In this document: positions 44,627 through 53,454 of the stretch, piece after piece
Layout: each line of letters starts with the position of its first letter
Numbering within the stretch: position 1 is the first letter of the stretch
Source: Halieaceae bacterium
Lineage (GTDB): Bacteria; Pseudomonadota; Gammaproteobacteria; Pseudomonadales; Halieaceae
DNA: 64,000 bases
Reading direction: 5' to 3'
NCBI GenBank assembly: GCA_028282105.1
Contig: JANQIO010000178.1
Location: 21,339 to 85,338 of the forward strand
The notes under the pieces: generated by a model
The model's input: the letters and a program-made list of their open reading frames with translations, nothing else
Database searches by the model: none
Told to the model about the DNA's origin: nothing
Program-made: the position numbers and the translations under genes

Positions 44627-45583
44627 TTACGGGTAGTAACGCGTGGTCAGGCTGACATAGGCGCGGTTCAGAAACATGGCAGGGTCGCCCCGCCGCTCAT
44701 CCCAGCTCGCCGTGATACCGGCGGCCAGCACTTCCTGCAGGGATTTGCCATCGGCAATGAGGTCCAGCAGGTCCAGCCTGACGACTTCCAGCATGGTAGT
44801 GTAATCCTCAAGCTCTGCCTGGCTGGCCAACGCGCCGTGGCCCGGGATGATGATCGTCTCCTCATCGGTCATGGCCAGCACCGCTTTGCAGGTCTTGATT
44901 ACGCCATCCAGCGTGCCGCCATTGCCGGCATCAATGAACGGATACCCGGCGTTGTTGAAGACATCCCCCATGTGTACCGCATTGCGGCCCTGGAACATCA
45001 CCACTGCGTCTCCGGTAGTGTGCGCGGGCCCGAAATGCATCACGTCGACCTGCTCGCCATTGATGTGGAACTGCATGGCGTCGTCAAAGGTGATGTCCGG
45101 TAGCGCCGACGGCGGATAGGCCTCCTGCAGGGCGGCCACGGCCACCAGGTTGACCACATTGTCCCGTTGCATCATGCGCCGGGAATTGCTGTGAGACACC
45201 AACCAGGTGTCGTCCTCTTCGCCCAGCGCCAGATTGCCGTCGGCGTGGTCGAAATGCCAGTGCGTGTTGATGACGAAATCCACCGCCTTGTCGCCCTGTT
45301 TGCGCATGGCGCGTCGCAGCTTCGGCATCAGCGCGGGCACCTGGTCATCTACCATCAGTACGCCATCTTCACCCGAGGACACGGCGATATTGCCACCCAT
45401 GCCAAACAGCACATAGAAGCCATCAGCAACGACCTGGGTGCGGACCTCGACTTTGTCGGCATCCCAGCCAAAGGCAGCCATCACCGTATCAACGGGTTGC
45501 GCCTCGGGGACCGGCGGCAGCTCGTGGGCCACCAGCGGCGCGCAAACTGAAAGGCCGGCGAGCAGCGCGACTGGAGTCTTCAT
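44627..45583 (-). CDS. metallo-beta-lactamase-fold hydrolase, secreted
   Basis: 318 residues with a signal peptide (first 20 residues). Metal motif HWHFDH at 108-113 with His188 in FGPAHTTGD and later GHGA gives the two-zinc site. It resembles the SoxH/QPRL-type group of MBL-fold periplasmic enzymes associated with quinoprotein dehydrogenase pathways, and class B3-like lactamases are a distant alternative. Nine bases separate it from the upstream WS/DGAT gene on the same strand. Substrate unknown. Confidence 0.85.
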   Translation of the reverse strand: MKTPVALLAGLSVCAPLVAHELPPVPEAQPVDTVMAAFGWDADKVEVRTQVVADGFYVLFGMGGNIAVSSGEDGVLMVDDQVPALMPKLRRAMRKQGDKAVDFVINTHWHFDHADGNLALGEEDDTWLVSHSNSRRMMQRDNVVNLVAVAALQEAYPPSALPDITFDDAMQFHINGEQVDVMHFGPAHTTGDAVVMFQGRNAVHMGDVFNNAGYPFIDAGNGGTLDGVIKTCKAVLAMTDEETIIIPGHGALASQAELEDYTTMLEVVRLDLLDLIADGKSLQEVLAAGITASWDERRGDPAMFLNRAYVSLTTRYYP

Positions 45584-45591
45584 AGGTGCTC

Positions 45592-46986
45592 CTAGGAGGT
45601 CACGGGCTGGAAGACCGCGTCTTCCAGCTCGATAAAGGCATCTTCGATGTAGCGACCCAGGCGACCCAGGTTTTCCATCTCCCGGGTCGCCACCAGCCCA
45701 AAATGCAGGGTGCCGGAGTAGCTGTAGAGGGTGATGTTGAGCTGGTTGCCCGGTGGCAGCGTGCTGATGGGTAAGGACTGCTCCATCTTCGCACCTTTCA
45801 TGTACAAGGGTTTACTGGGGCCTGGCACATTGGACACCAGGGTATCGGCAATGGCCGGTAGCACGCGATCGAGACGCAGCAACTGGATCAACTCGATAAT
45901 CACCGCTAGCACCGCGGTGTACTGTGCCACGGCGATGGAGGGCACGCCGTCGATCTGGTTGCGGACGCTGCGCAGGGTAAAGCCGATTTCCCGCAGCCGG
46001 GTGTAGGGGTCGCTATCGCTGGGCGCCAGGTCCACCAGAACAATCCCGATCTTGTTGCCGCTGACCTTGTCATTTTCATCGCGCAGATTGACCGGCATCT
46101 GGATCGACAGCGGGCGCTCGAGTTCGATACCACTGTCGGCCAGGTAGCGTCGCAGGGCGCCGTCGATGCAGGTGAGCGCGATATGGTTGAGGGTGCAGCG
46201 TGTCATGGCCCGCAGCTTTTTGATGCGCGTCATCGGCACGTGGGCGGTAGCGAACTGGCGCCCGGCGCTGACCGATCCGGTCAGCGGCGTGTCTTCGACC
46301 GCCCGGAACGGCAATGCCACCGCATTGCGGGTTAGCCCCACCTGCTCCAGCGCCAGCTGGGTGGTGAGCTTGGTAGTGCCGCCGAGTATCTTGCGCCAGT
46401 TGTCCAGGCTGCGCAGCAGTTTGCCGAAGATGGCGCGGCGACTGGCCTGGGATTCATCGCCCTCGCGACGCGGTTTGTCGCCCAGGGTCCAAATGGCTTT
46501 GAGGGCGCGCGACTTGGCACTGGTATTGAGCGAGCTTGCCCCCCAGCGCGACATGGTGACACCGTCGGCATAGGCGTGGTGCATTTTCGAGTACACCGCG
46601 AAGCGCCCACCGGCGACGCGATCGATAAGATGGAACTCCCACATGGGCTTGCTGCGATCCATCAGCGGTTCGTGCAGGCCCGACACGTAGTCAAATAGTT
46701 CCCGCTCGCTGAGCAGGGACTCAGGGTTGTGGTAGAACAGGTGGTCCTCGATGGCGAAATCCGCCGCGTCACGCCAGCGCGGTCCGCCCAGCGAGCGGAA
46801 GTCGATCACCTTGTTAAATGGCGGCACCGGCTTGTCGTGGCGGGCCAGCTCTTCGGCAAGGCCGTGCACCCACTTGGCTGAACTGCCGGCGGGCTTCTTG
46901 AAGATCATCAGCCCGGCGACGTGCTTGGGGCTTTCTTCGGACTCGGTCAGGAAAAACGCAAGGTCCAGCAGGGACAGGCGACTCAT
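45592..46986 (-). CDS. wax ester synthase / diacylglycerol acyltransferase
   Basis: 464 residues. Active-site HHAYADG (His136-His137, Asp141-Gly142) is the HHxxxDG condensation motif of WS/DGAT enzymes, and the C-terminal domain shows NLRDENDKVSGNKIG and VSNVPGPSKP signatures. It makes wax esters or triacylglycerol from acyl-CoA, giving carbon storage lipids, and is typical of marine hydrocarbon- or lipid-using bacteria. It precedes the MBL hydrolase gene in a probable operon. Confidence 0.92.
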   Translation of the reverse strand: MSRLSLLDLAFFLTESEESPKHVAGLMIFKKPAGSSAKWVHGLAEELARHDKPVPPFNKVIDFRSLGGPRWRDAADFAIEDHLFYHNPESLLSERELFDYVSGLHEPLMDRSKPMWEFHLIDRVAGGRFAVYSKMHHAYADGVTMSRWGASSLNTSAKSRALKAIWTLGDKPRREGDESQASRRAIFGKLLRSLDNWRKILGGTTKLTTQLALEQVGLTRNAVALPFRAVEDTPLTGSVSAGRQFATAHVPMTRIKKLRAMTRCTLNHIALTCIDGALRRYLADSGIELERPLSIQMPVNLRDENDKVSGNKIGIVLVDLAPSDSDPYTRLREIGFTLRSVRNQIDGVPSIAVAQYTAVLAVIIELIQLLRLDRVLPAIADTLVSNVPGPSKPLYMKGAKMEQSLPISTLPPGNQLNITLYSYSGTLHFGLVATREMENLGRLGRYIEDAFIELEDAVFQPVTS

Positions 46987-47063
46987 GGGGTATCCCGATT
47001 TTTGTTATTTGCTGTGCAGTGTAGATGGTTTACGCGTTGACTGACCAGCCGTACCACCCAGAC

Positions 47064-47696
47064 TCAGGGGCAGGCCACCCGGTACCAGACGTCGTAGTCG
47101 AAGGCTGCCAGCGCATTGGCCCGCTGCACGCGAAAGCAGGCATCGCCGTCCCGATAGTACTCAACCCAGGCGCCGGCCTGGAATTCGCCACTGGGATCGC
47201 GCTCGACCCGGGCCTCTACCCCACTGCGGCGGGGCGCCGCGCGTAGCACATCCAGCAGTTCCGGGTTCATGACGATCGCACCGTTTTCAGTGGCTGCGCC
47301 GGGATCCGGTGTACCCAGTTCAGGAAGTGACAGGTCCAGGCGTAGTCCAGGTGCGCGAGGTTGTTGTTCCAGCGGCGCCGGTTCAATAGCGGGAGCCGAC
47401 TTCGGCGCTGTGAGGGGAGCGCCAACGTTCGGCCGCGGCAGCGCCTCAGGTGACAACTCCTCCATGGCGTTAGGGGGTGCCGGCGGCCGACTAAGTGTCA
47501 GTTCCAGAGAAGCGCGGGGTATCGGGGCCGTGACAACGGGCGCTGCGGGCTGCATCTGGTACCAGGCCACCAGCGCGGCGTGCGCCAGCAACGACACCAG
47601 TAGCCAACGCAGCACCTTTCGCGAACCTGCGGAGTCCATTCCCGGCGCCAGGATGATGGCATCCGGCGTTGCGCGCAGCCTGTACACAGCGTCCAT
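47064..47696 (-). CDS. proline-rich membrane-anchored hypothetical protein
   Basis: About 210 residues: N-terminal segment with one membrane helix (VLRWLLVSLLAHAALVAWY), then a Pro/Ala/Glu-rich linker as in TonB-like periplasmic proteins, and a C-terminal domain with two Cys (DACFRVQ and YRVACP). Starts at 47717 (GTG), 47696 and 47639 are all possible because no clear ribosome site is seen. No homologous family is recalled. Function unknown. Confidence 0.5.
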   Translation of the reverse strand: MDAVYRLRATPDAIILAPGMDSAGSRKVLRWLLVSLLAHAALVAWYQMQPAAPVVTAPIPRASLELTLSRPPAPPNAMEELSPEALPRPNVGAPLTAPKSAPAIEPAPLEQQPRAPGLRLDLSLPELGTPDPGAATENGAIVMNPELLDVLRAAPRRSGVEARVERDPSGEFQAGAWVEYYRDGDACFRVQRANALAAFDYDVWYRVACP

Positions 47697-47764
47697 GCTG
47701 AATGGACTGACGCACACCAGTGGAGTTCCCGGCCGAGCCGGGAAACCTCTGGCCTATCGCACGC

Positions 47765-49288
47765 TCAGAAAGGTCCCTGACCCCACGGGCCGGTGATGGC
47801 AAAGGTGATTCCCGGCGTCTGGATGTTCACATACAGGTAGGTACCGGTGGGGTCGAAGCAGGCGCCGCACCACTCGCGACCGCGGTAGTCGGCGGGCTCA
47901 ATGAAGGGGCGGTTCGGCAGCGGGGAATCAATCACGATATTGTTTTCGGCAAAGACGAAGGAGCTGCCATCCTGGCCGATCCCTAACAGGCGCGCGCCGG
48001 TAACCAGGGTGTCATTTTCCGAGATACCGCCACCGTCTTCACATACCAGTAGTCGGCCCTGGGGCGTCACGGTAATGTTGTCAGGATTATCCGCCGTGGT
48101 TTCACCTGGGGAGACAAACAGGGCGTTGAGGGTTTCTTCGCCGGGCACATAGGCCCAGACCGAACCCCTGAGCGCTTCGCCACCCGCGGTATCAACAAAG
48201 TAAATGACACCGTCCTGATACCAGCAGCCTTCACCGCGGCGGAAGCTGGCGCCACCGGCAGCCTGCCCCTGCAGGAAGGGGCCCGAGCGACCCTGACCTT
48301 CGACAGGTGGGAAGCCGTCGCCCGGTGACACCAGGGTTTCCGGCTGAGCCACCGGGTCGGGAATCGGCACCCACTCCACGGTGAAGGCATCGCCCTGCGC
48401 CGCCGCGCCAAGGTCGGCACCGGGCTGGCCGCGTACCGCGAGCATTTCCAGCACGCCGCCGTTTTCCAGCGAGCCGACCTGCTGGCTGGTGTCGTTGGGG
48501 GTAAAGCGATAGAAACCCGACAACGGCCCGTTGTCCTCGGTCAGGTACACACGGGAATCCCTGGGATCTACGGCCACTGCCTCGTGGCGCATCAGGCCCA
48601 TCTCCTTGATGGGCACAGCAGACGCCATGGCCAGGGCCGGATCAGGTACCTCAAACACAAAGCCATGATCCTCGGCGCCGATCAGGCTACCAATCACCAT
48701 AGTTTCTTCGCAGGTGAGCCAACTGCCCCAGGGCGTGGGCCCACCTGCACAGTTGGTGAGGGTGCCGCCCAGGGTGGCGCGGTCATCCACCAGTTGCCCA
48801 CCGCGCAGGGTCAATGCTGTGGTGCCGCCGGCCAGGCCGCCCACCAGGCCCGGGAAGCGGAAGCCGTCGTAGACCGGCGCGAGGTCAGCACCGACGATAG
48901 GCAGCGGATTGTCGGCTTCGGCTACGCCGCGTTCGTGGTTGCGGATCAGCACCACGTCGCTGCTGCCGCCCTGCCCGCTCACCACGGCCATACCATCATG
49001 TCGGTCCGGAGTCAGTGTGCCATCGCTCATGATGTCGCCGGTCCAGCCCAGGGAGGTGTAGCTGAACCCCGCGGGCAGCCTCAGCAATTCCATGCCCGTG
49101 GCGCTGTCCGCCGTGGCAGACAGAGGCCCGTAGGACGCCGCGCCGGCATTTGGGTTGAAGGTGTTGGCGCTGTCACTGCAGCCCTGCAGCGCCTGGAACA
49201 ACGGCGCCAGCCCAATGGCGATAGCTGACTTGCTGGCGCCGGCTACAAATCGGCGACGATTGAGAGGTGACGGCTTGAACTCAGGCAT
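47765..49288 (-). CDS. PhoX-like DUF839 protein, Tat-exported
   Basis: About 507 residues. N-terminus has a twin-arginine signal NRRRFVAGA (Arg12-Arg13) and a Cys in LQGCSDS. The mature chain is a beta-propeller type DUF839/PhoX protein: NHERGV near 114, GSWLTCEET, HEAVAVDPRDSRVYLTED and VCEDGGG match the family. PhoX is a calcium/iron alkaline phosphatase, but many DUF839 members lack proof of that activity. The ligand pattern (Glu/Asp/Cys) is compatible. Confidence 0.83.
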   Translation of the reverse strand: MPEFKPSPLNRRRFVAGASKSAIAIGLAPLFQALQGCSDSANTFNPNAGAASYGPLSATADSATGMELLRLPAGFSYTSLGWTGDIMSDGTLTPDRHDGMAVVSGQGGSSDVVLIRNHERGVAEADNPLPIVGADLAPVYDGFRFPGLVGGLAGGTTALTLRGGQLVDDRATLGGTLTNCAGGPTPWGSWLTCEETMVIGSLIGAEDHGFVFEVPDPALAMASAVPIKEMGLMRHEAVAVDPRDSRVYLTEDNGPLSGFYRFTPNDTSQQVGSLENGGVLEMLAVRGQPGADLGAAAQGDAFTVEWVPIPDPVAQPETLVSPGDGFPPVEGQGRSGPFLQGQAAGGASFRRGEGCWYQDGVIYFVDTAGGEALRGSVWAYVPGEETLNALFVSPGETTADNPDNITVTPQGRLLVCEDGGGISENDTLVTGARLLGIGQDGSSFVFAENNIVIDSPLPNRPFIEPADYRGREWCGACFDPTGTYLYVNIQTPGITFAITGPWGQGPF

Positions 49289-49370
49289 GGGTACCACTCC
49301 GCTCTGTGAGTGTTCCAGCCTACTGACCCAACATTGCGCAGCGATGACGCTCAGATGTTAGCTTGTACAC

Positions 49371-49391
49371 CAAGGATGCCAGACTCCTTGA
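49371..49391. repeat. degenerate copy of GTCAGACTCC repeat
   Basis: CAAGGATGCCAGACTCCTTGA resembles the elements at 11719 and 12274, with a few substitutions in the left arm. It lies in the gap between the PhoX-like gene and the psp operon. Confidence 0.5.
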
Positions 49392-49400
49392 TTGCTGACG

Positions 49401-49431
49401 CAAAAAAAAGCTCCCGCTGTAGCCAGCGGGG
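49401..49431 (-). terminator. rho-independent terminator of psp operon
   Basis: On the minus strand a stem CCCGCT/AGCGGG (49425-49430 with 49413-49418) and six-base loop are followed by a run of eight T (complement of 49402-49409). It lies about 120 bases after the pspC stop and points the same way as the psp genes. Confidence 0.75.
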
Positions 49432-49546
49432 GCAGGAATCGAAGCGTCACAGGGGAATCGGAAGCTTCGAGGGGTTCGCGTGCTTAGAGTGGGCTCCGGC
49501 GCACAAAGTTCAGTGCTTTACATTCTTTTACTCAGGCGTCCGATGA

Positions 49547-50074
49547 CTACAGCTCAGAGATCTTCTTGTTGAGCTGGAACTGGCGGGAGGTCACGTAGGA
49601 CTCCATGTCATTGACCCGCTGCAGGGCCGCATCGAGCCGCTCCCGCGCCCGCTTGAGGCGCTCGGAGGGGCTGTCGCTGTAGCGGAACATGCGCTTGGGG
49701 CGGTAATCGTGCTGGTAGTCGTCGTATTCCATCTCGATCACCTCCTCCACTTCTTCCACCTCGTCGTCTACCGGGTCATCCCAGCGCTCGTAGACATCGG
49801 CCTTGCGACGCGGCGCCATCAGTACCCAGCCCGCCAGATAGGCCCACAGGGCCAGGCTGCCGGTGAACAGGAAGGCGACAATGGCCAGCAGCCGCACCAC
49901 CCAGGTTTCCACTTCCCAGTAGTCGGCAAGGCCTGCACACACGCCGGCCACCTTGCCTTTGCGGGTGTTGCGGTAGAGGCCCATGCCCCAGCCGTTGGCC
50001 TTGCGGCGACGGTATTCCCGGTGGCGCTTGTTGAATCCGCCGCGGCGCATGCGTCTTCGGTATCTGCGTCCCAT
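49547..50074 (-). CDS. pspC: PspC-domain protein
   Basis: 175 residues. A basic N-terminus is followed by the PspC domain (about 33-90: GLYRNTRKGKVAGVCAGLADY and the membrane helix around VVRLLAIVAFLFTG), then a charged acidic region and a C-terminal coiled coil. It senses envelope stress and recruits PspA together with PspB. It is last in the psp run, one base after pspB. The basic N-terminal extension is longer than in E. coli PspC (119 residues). Confidence 0.9.
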   Translation of the reverse strand: MGRRYRRRMRRGGFNKRHREYRRRKANGWGMGLYRNTRKGKVAGVCAGLADYWEVETWVVRLLAIVAFLFTGSLALWAYLAGWVLMAPRRKADVYERWDDPVDDEVEEVEEVIEMEYDDYQHDYRPKRMFRYSDSPSERLKRARERLDAALQRVNDMESYVTSRQFQLNKKISEL

Positions 50075-50075
50075 G

Positions 50076-50351
50076 TCAGTGACTCCTGTCCTGGTCAGTT
50101 TTGTAGTGGTCCCTGCGCTCCTGCTGCTGGCGCCAGTCCGGATAGTCGGAGTCCAGCAGCGTCTCCAGGGTGTGGATGCGGTCCGTCAGCTTGTCGACGG
50201 TTTCCATAATGTGATCCACGGTCTCCCGGTCCTCCTGCTTGAGGCTGCGCGAGGATCGCTTGAGCGACGAGTAGTGCATGGTGATCCACATAGGAAGCAC
50301 GATCACCATGAACAGGATCGTCGGCACAAACATGAATTCAAAAAATTTCAT
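50076..50351 (-). CDS. pspB: phage shock protein B
   Basis: 91 residues: one N-terminal membrane helix (FVPTILFMVIVLPMWITMH) and a cytoplasmic coiled coil (ETVDHIMETVDKLTDRIHTL), the typical PspB architecture. With PspC it releases PspA from PspF during envelope stress. It lies 62 bases downstream of pspA. Confidence 0.88.
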   Translation of the reverse strand: MKFFEFMFVPTILFMVIVLPMWITMHYSSLKRSSRSLKQEDRETVDHIMETVDKLTDRIHTLETLLDSDYPDWRQQQERRDHYKTDQDRSH

Positions 50352-50413
50352 TTAGTGATTCCCCCAAACCCTTTTTGATAGGGGGCGGTCAATTCCCTGA
50401 CCGCCCGACTCAT

Positions 50414-51112
50414 TTATGCACTGGCGCTGTTGTTTTCCGCCGGCTGTTCGCCGCCGCCCATTTCGCGCTTCAGCCGTGCCAGTTCCTCGTTAACCTTCTC
50501 CTCTTCCACCAGGCCATCGATCTCGGTGGCCAGATCGGTCACGTCGCGGCCCAGGTCCATGGCCTCAAGCTGGCTTTCCATGGTGTCCATGCGGCGCTCG
50601 AACTGGTCGAACTTGGCGAAGGCCTCGTCCAGCGCCTCGCGGTGCATCTGGCGCTTGACCTTGATGCGTGACTCCACAGTCTTGCTGCGCATCACCAGGG
50701 TCTTCTGCTTGGCGCGGGCGTCGGTGAGCTTCTGCTGCAGCTGGCCGATCTCGTCGTTGAGCTGCTGGATGTGCTCGTCGGTGGCGGCCAGTTCCGCTTC
50801 CACGGTGGCCAGCTCCTCCTGGATGATCTGCTTCTCCTGCAGGGCAGCCCGGGCCAGGTCTTCACGGCCCTTGCTGATGGCGAGCTTGGCTTTTTCTTCC
50901 CAGGCGACAATATCGTCTGCCACCTGCTGGCGGCGGCGCTCGGCAGCCTTGCGCTCAGCCAGCACCCGGGCGGAGGAGCTGCGCACTTCCACCAGAGTGT
51001 CTTCCATCTCCTGGATGATCAGGCGGATCATTTTTTGGGGATCCTCCGCCTGGTCCAGGATGGAGTTGATGTTGGAATTGATGATGTCGGTCATGCGGGA
51101 AAAGATGCCCAT
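50414..51112 (-). CDS. pspA: phage shock protein A
   Basis: 232 residues of nearly continuous coiled coil, PspA/IM30/ESCRT-III type: MGIFSRMTDIINSNINSIL amphipathic membrane-binding N-terminus, then EDPQKMIRLIIQEME. It inhibits PspF when free and assembles on damaged inner membrane to preserve proton-motive force. The C-terminus is short of typical extra regions. First large gene after the sigma54 promoter apart from a small leading gene. Confidence 0.93.
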   Translation of the reverse strand: MGIFSRMTDIINSNINSILDQAEDPQKMIRLIIQEMEDTLVEVRSSSARVLAERKAAERRRQQVADDIVAWEEKAKLAISKGREDLARAALQEKQIIQEELATVEAELAATDEHIQQLNDEIGQLQQKLTDARAKQKTLVMRSKTVESRIKVKRQMHREALDEAFAKFDQFERRMDTMESQLEAMDLGRDVTDLATEIDGLVEEEKVNEELARLKREMGGGEQPAENNSASA

Positions 51113-51159
51113 GATGTCGCTCCCTTGGTCTATCTCGTGGTTCGCTGATGAAGTACTGA

Positions 51160-51357
51160 TTAGTTGAACAGAATTCGGTGCTGGCGGTGCTTGTAGGCGC
51201 CCGGCCTGGGCATGCCAAACCAGAACAGCGCCTCGATCACCGCGGCGATTTGCAGGAAGGTGAGGCCACCGGCCATCGCCCCGGCGAAGGCGCCGACAAA
51301 GGCGCAGATCACCGCCAGTGCGATGTAAACCAGAATGCGTTCTTCAATTGTCGTCAT
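51160..51357 (-). CDS. small membrane protein at head of psp operon
   Basis: 65 residues from ATG 51357: a membrane helix (RILVYIALAVICAFVGAF), a second hydrophobic stretch containing GLTFLQIAAVIEALFWFG, and a basic tail. It is the first gene after the sigma54 promoter at 51437-51453, upstream of pspA. It may be PspD- or PspG-like by position, but no family match is evident. A longer frame back to 51453 would run through the promoter and is rejected. Confidence 0.55.
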   Translation of the reverse strand: MTTIEERILVYIALAVICAFVGAFAGAMAGGLTFLQIAAVIEALFWFGMPRPGAYKHRQHRILFN

Positions 51358-51436
51358 TGTCGTTCCTGCCAGTGTCGCTAGGGCGTGGTGGTTTTCGCTG
51401 AAGCCGCCACGTTTCTTTGTGTCTCGCCAGTTATAT

Positions 51437-51453
51437 ACCAAGTACCGTGCCAA
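51437..51453 (-). promoter_or_regulatory. sigma54 (-24/-12) promoter of psp operon
   Basis: On the minus strand TTGGCAC (51453-51447), a five-base spacer, then TTGGT (51441-51437), giving -24/-12 spacing. Only the C of the consensus TTGCW is replaced by G. Position and the divergent PspF fit control of the psp operon. Confidence 0.7.
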
Positions 51454-51512
51454 CTTTGTAAGTTATTGTTTTTAAACGAGTAAAAATTCCAAGTCGTCAT
51501 ATCCCACACAAT

Positions 51513-51575
51513 ATTTGGTCTAAATAACCAAATATTTGGTTTATTTTGCCAATTGATTTGGTAGATTGACCAAAT
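51513..51575. promoter_or_regulatory. PspF upstream activating / autoregulatory inverted repeats
   Basis: Repeated ATTTGGT/ACCAAAT arms: ATTTGGT-N7-ACCAAAT at 51513-51533, a perfect ACCAAATATTTGGT at 51527-51540, and ATTTGGT-N6-ACCAAAT at 51556-51575, the last overlapping the pspF start codon. They lie 60-120 bases upstream of the sigma54 promoter, where PspF would bind as enhancer and repress its own gene. Confidence 0.65.
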
Positions 51576-52599
51576 GCGAGACAGCGAACGCATCATCGGC
51601 AACAGCGCCACCCTTACCCAGGCCCTTGACCAGGTATCCCGCCTGGCGCCCATCCAGCGCCCTGTGCTGGTGATCGGTGAGCGCGGCACCGGCAAGGAAC
51701 TGGCGGCCGAGCGCCTGCACTTCCTCTCCACCCGCTGGGATGGGCCGTTCCTGAAGGTGAACTGCGCCGCCATTGCCGAAAACCTGCTGGAATCGGAACT
51801 GTTCGGCCACGAGCCCGGCGCGTTCACCGGCGCCAGCCGAACCCACCGCGGCCGCTTCGAGCGCGCCGACGGCGGCACCCTGTTCCTGGATGAGCTGGGC
51901 ACCATGTCCATGGGCCTGCAGGAAAAGTTACTGCGGGCCATCGAATACGGTGAGTTCGAGCGCCTCGGCGGCCAGACCACCATCCAGGTGGATGTGCGCG
52001 TAATCGCCGCCACCAATGCCAACCTCAAGCGCATGGCCGCCGAGGGCCATTTCCGGGAGGACCTGCTGGATCGCCTCAGCTTCGATGTGGTGCACCTGCC
52101 GCCCCTGCGACATCGCCTCAGCGACGTGCCGGAGCTGGCCCACCATTTCGCCGTACAGATGTGCTCGGAGCTGGGCTGGGACCTGTTCCAGGGTTTTACC
52201 GACAGCGCCGCCCGCCAGCTCCTGGAATATCCCTGGCCCGGCAACGTGCGCGAGCTGAAGAATGTGGTGGAGCGCTCGGTGTCGCGCTGGGGGAACCCTG
52301 AAAAACCGGTGGCCACGGTGGTCATCGACCCCTTCGACTCGCCCTACGAAGACTGGGGCACCGTGTCCAGGCCGGAACCCGCCGCCGCGCTGCCCCAGCC
52401 CAGCGCACCGGCCACGCCCGTGCGCTTCGCCCGCGCCGTTGCGGATTACGAGAAGCGCCTGCTGCGGGACGCCCTGGACGCCAATGACCAGCACCAGGGC
52501 GATACCGCCCGCGCCCTGGGCCTGAGCTACGACCAGTTGCGCGGACTGTTGCGCAAGCACAAGCTCCTCAAGCGACGCCGGAAAACTGCGGCTGCGTGA
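51574..52599 (+). CDS. pspF: psp operon transcriptional activator PspF
   Basis: 341 residues, bacterial enhancer-binding protein lacking a receiver domain, as PspF does. Walker A GERGTGKE (35-42), sigma54-contacting GAFTGA (82-87), Walker B GGTLFLDELG, and a C-terminal Fis-type HTH after residue 300 (DTARALGLSYDQLRGLL). It activates the divergent psp operon through sigma54 and is inhibited by PspA. The start codon is inside an inverted repeat of the likely binding site, suggesting autorepression. Confidence 0.93.
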   Translation: MRDSERIIGNSATLTQALDQVSRLAPIQRPVLVIGERGTGKELAAERLHFLSTRWDGPFLKVNCAAIAENLLESELFGHEPGAFTGASRTHRGRFERADGGTLFLDELGTMSMGLQEKLLRAIEYGEFERLGGQTTIQVDVRVIAATNANLKRMAAEGHFREDLLDRLSFDVVHLPPLRHRLSDVPELAHHFAVQMCSELGWDLFQGFTDSAARQLLEYPWPGNVRELKNVVERSVSRWGNPEKPVATVVIDPFDSPYEDWGTVSRPEPAAALPQPSAPATPVRFARAVADYEKRLLRDALDANDQHQGDTARALGLSYDQLRGLLRKHKLLKRRRKTAAA

Positions 52600-52613
52600 T
52601 ACACTCCTGCGCC

Positions 52614-53438
52614 ATGACAGCGCAGCTTTCCAGCCGGCAAACCGACGCCCTGACCAACACCCTGGCCGCCCTCGGCAGCGAGGACTTTGGCCCGCGCCTG
52701 CTGGATTTCCTGCGCGCCGCGGTGGAGTTCGATAGCGCGGTCATCATGGCCTACCCCGAGGACTCCACCCTGCTGGTACTGACCAATGAACTGTCGGCGG
52801 GTGACCGCGCTCTGTTCGACGGCGCCTACCCCAATGGCCTGTACCTGCTGAGCCCGCTTTACCTCCAGGCCCGCAGCGGCCAGCGCGGCTGCTATCACAT
52901 CGACGAGATCGCGCCCGAGGGCTTTACCGACAGCGAATTCTACGAGCTCTACTACTCGAGCAACGGCTCCATCGACCAGCTCGCCTACTTCTGCGAGTCC
53001 GCCAAGGGCACACCGCTGGTGATTTCGATGGAGCGCACCGAAGGCCTGCCCGTGTTCAGCCCTGAGGAGCGCCAGCAACTGGTCTCCCTGTCGCCACTGG
53101 TGAGCGAGCTGGTGCGCCAGCAGCGCTGGCATATCGGTGATATGGAACCCGCCGCAGCGCTGGATATGCACGCCCACATGGAACACGTGCTCGACCTGTT
53201 CGGCTCCAGCACCCTGACCCCGCGCGAACGTGAAGTGGTGCGGCTCATCCTCAAAGGCTACCCGTCCAAGTCGGTCGCCCGGGAGTTGGACATCAGCACC
53301 CAGACCGAACAGGTGCACCGCAAGAACATCTACCAAAAGCTCGGGATTTCCTCCCATTCCGAATTGTTTACCCTGTTTTTCGAAGCCATTGCCCAGCCCG
53401 CCGGCAGCACCGACCCGCTGCTGACGCTGCGCGCCTGA
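52614..53438 (+). CDS. LuxR-family transcriptional regulator
   Basis: About 274 residues: N-terminal GAF/autoinducer-like sensing region and a C-terminal LuxR/FixJ HTH (about 205-260: LTPREREVVRLILKGYPSKSVARELDIS). No receiver Asp is evident and no luxI gene is adjacent. ATG 52614 starts 14 bases after the pspF stop. It may control the following gabD gene, 16 bases downstream, but no operator is seen. Confidence 0.82.
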   Translation: MTAQLSSRQTDALTNTLAALGSEDFGPRLLDFLRAAVEFDSAVIMAYPEDSTLLVLTNELSAGDRALFDGAYPNGLYLLSPLYLQARSGQRGCYHIDEIAPEGFTDSEFYELYYSSNGSIDQLAYFCESAKGTPLVISMERTEGLPVFSPEERQQLVSLSPLVSELVRQQRWHIGDMEPAAALDMHAHMEHVLDLFGSSTLTPREREVVRLILKGYPSKSVARELDISTQTEQVHRKNIYQKLGISSHSELFTLFFEAIAQPAGSTDPLLTLRA

Positions 53439-53454
53439 TCCCGAGGACACCCGC

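Noticed and set aside
52596..52613. Upstream start (52596) for the LuxR gene
   Set aside because: It would overlap the pspF stop and lacks a ribosome site; ATG 52614 starts at the first plausible residue of the protein.
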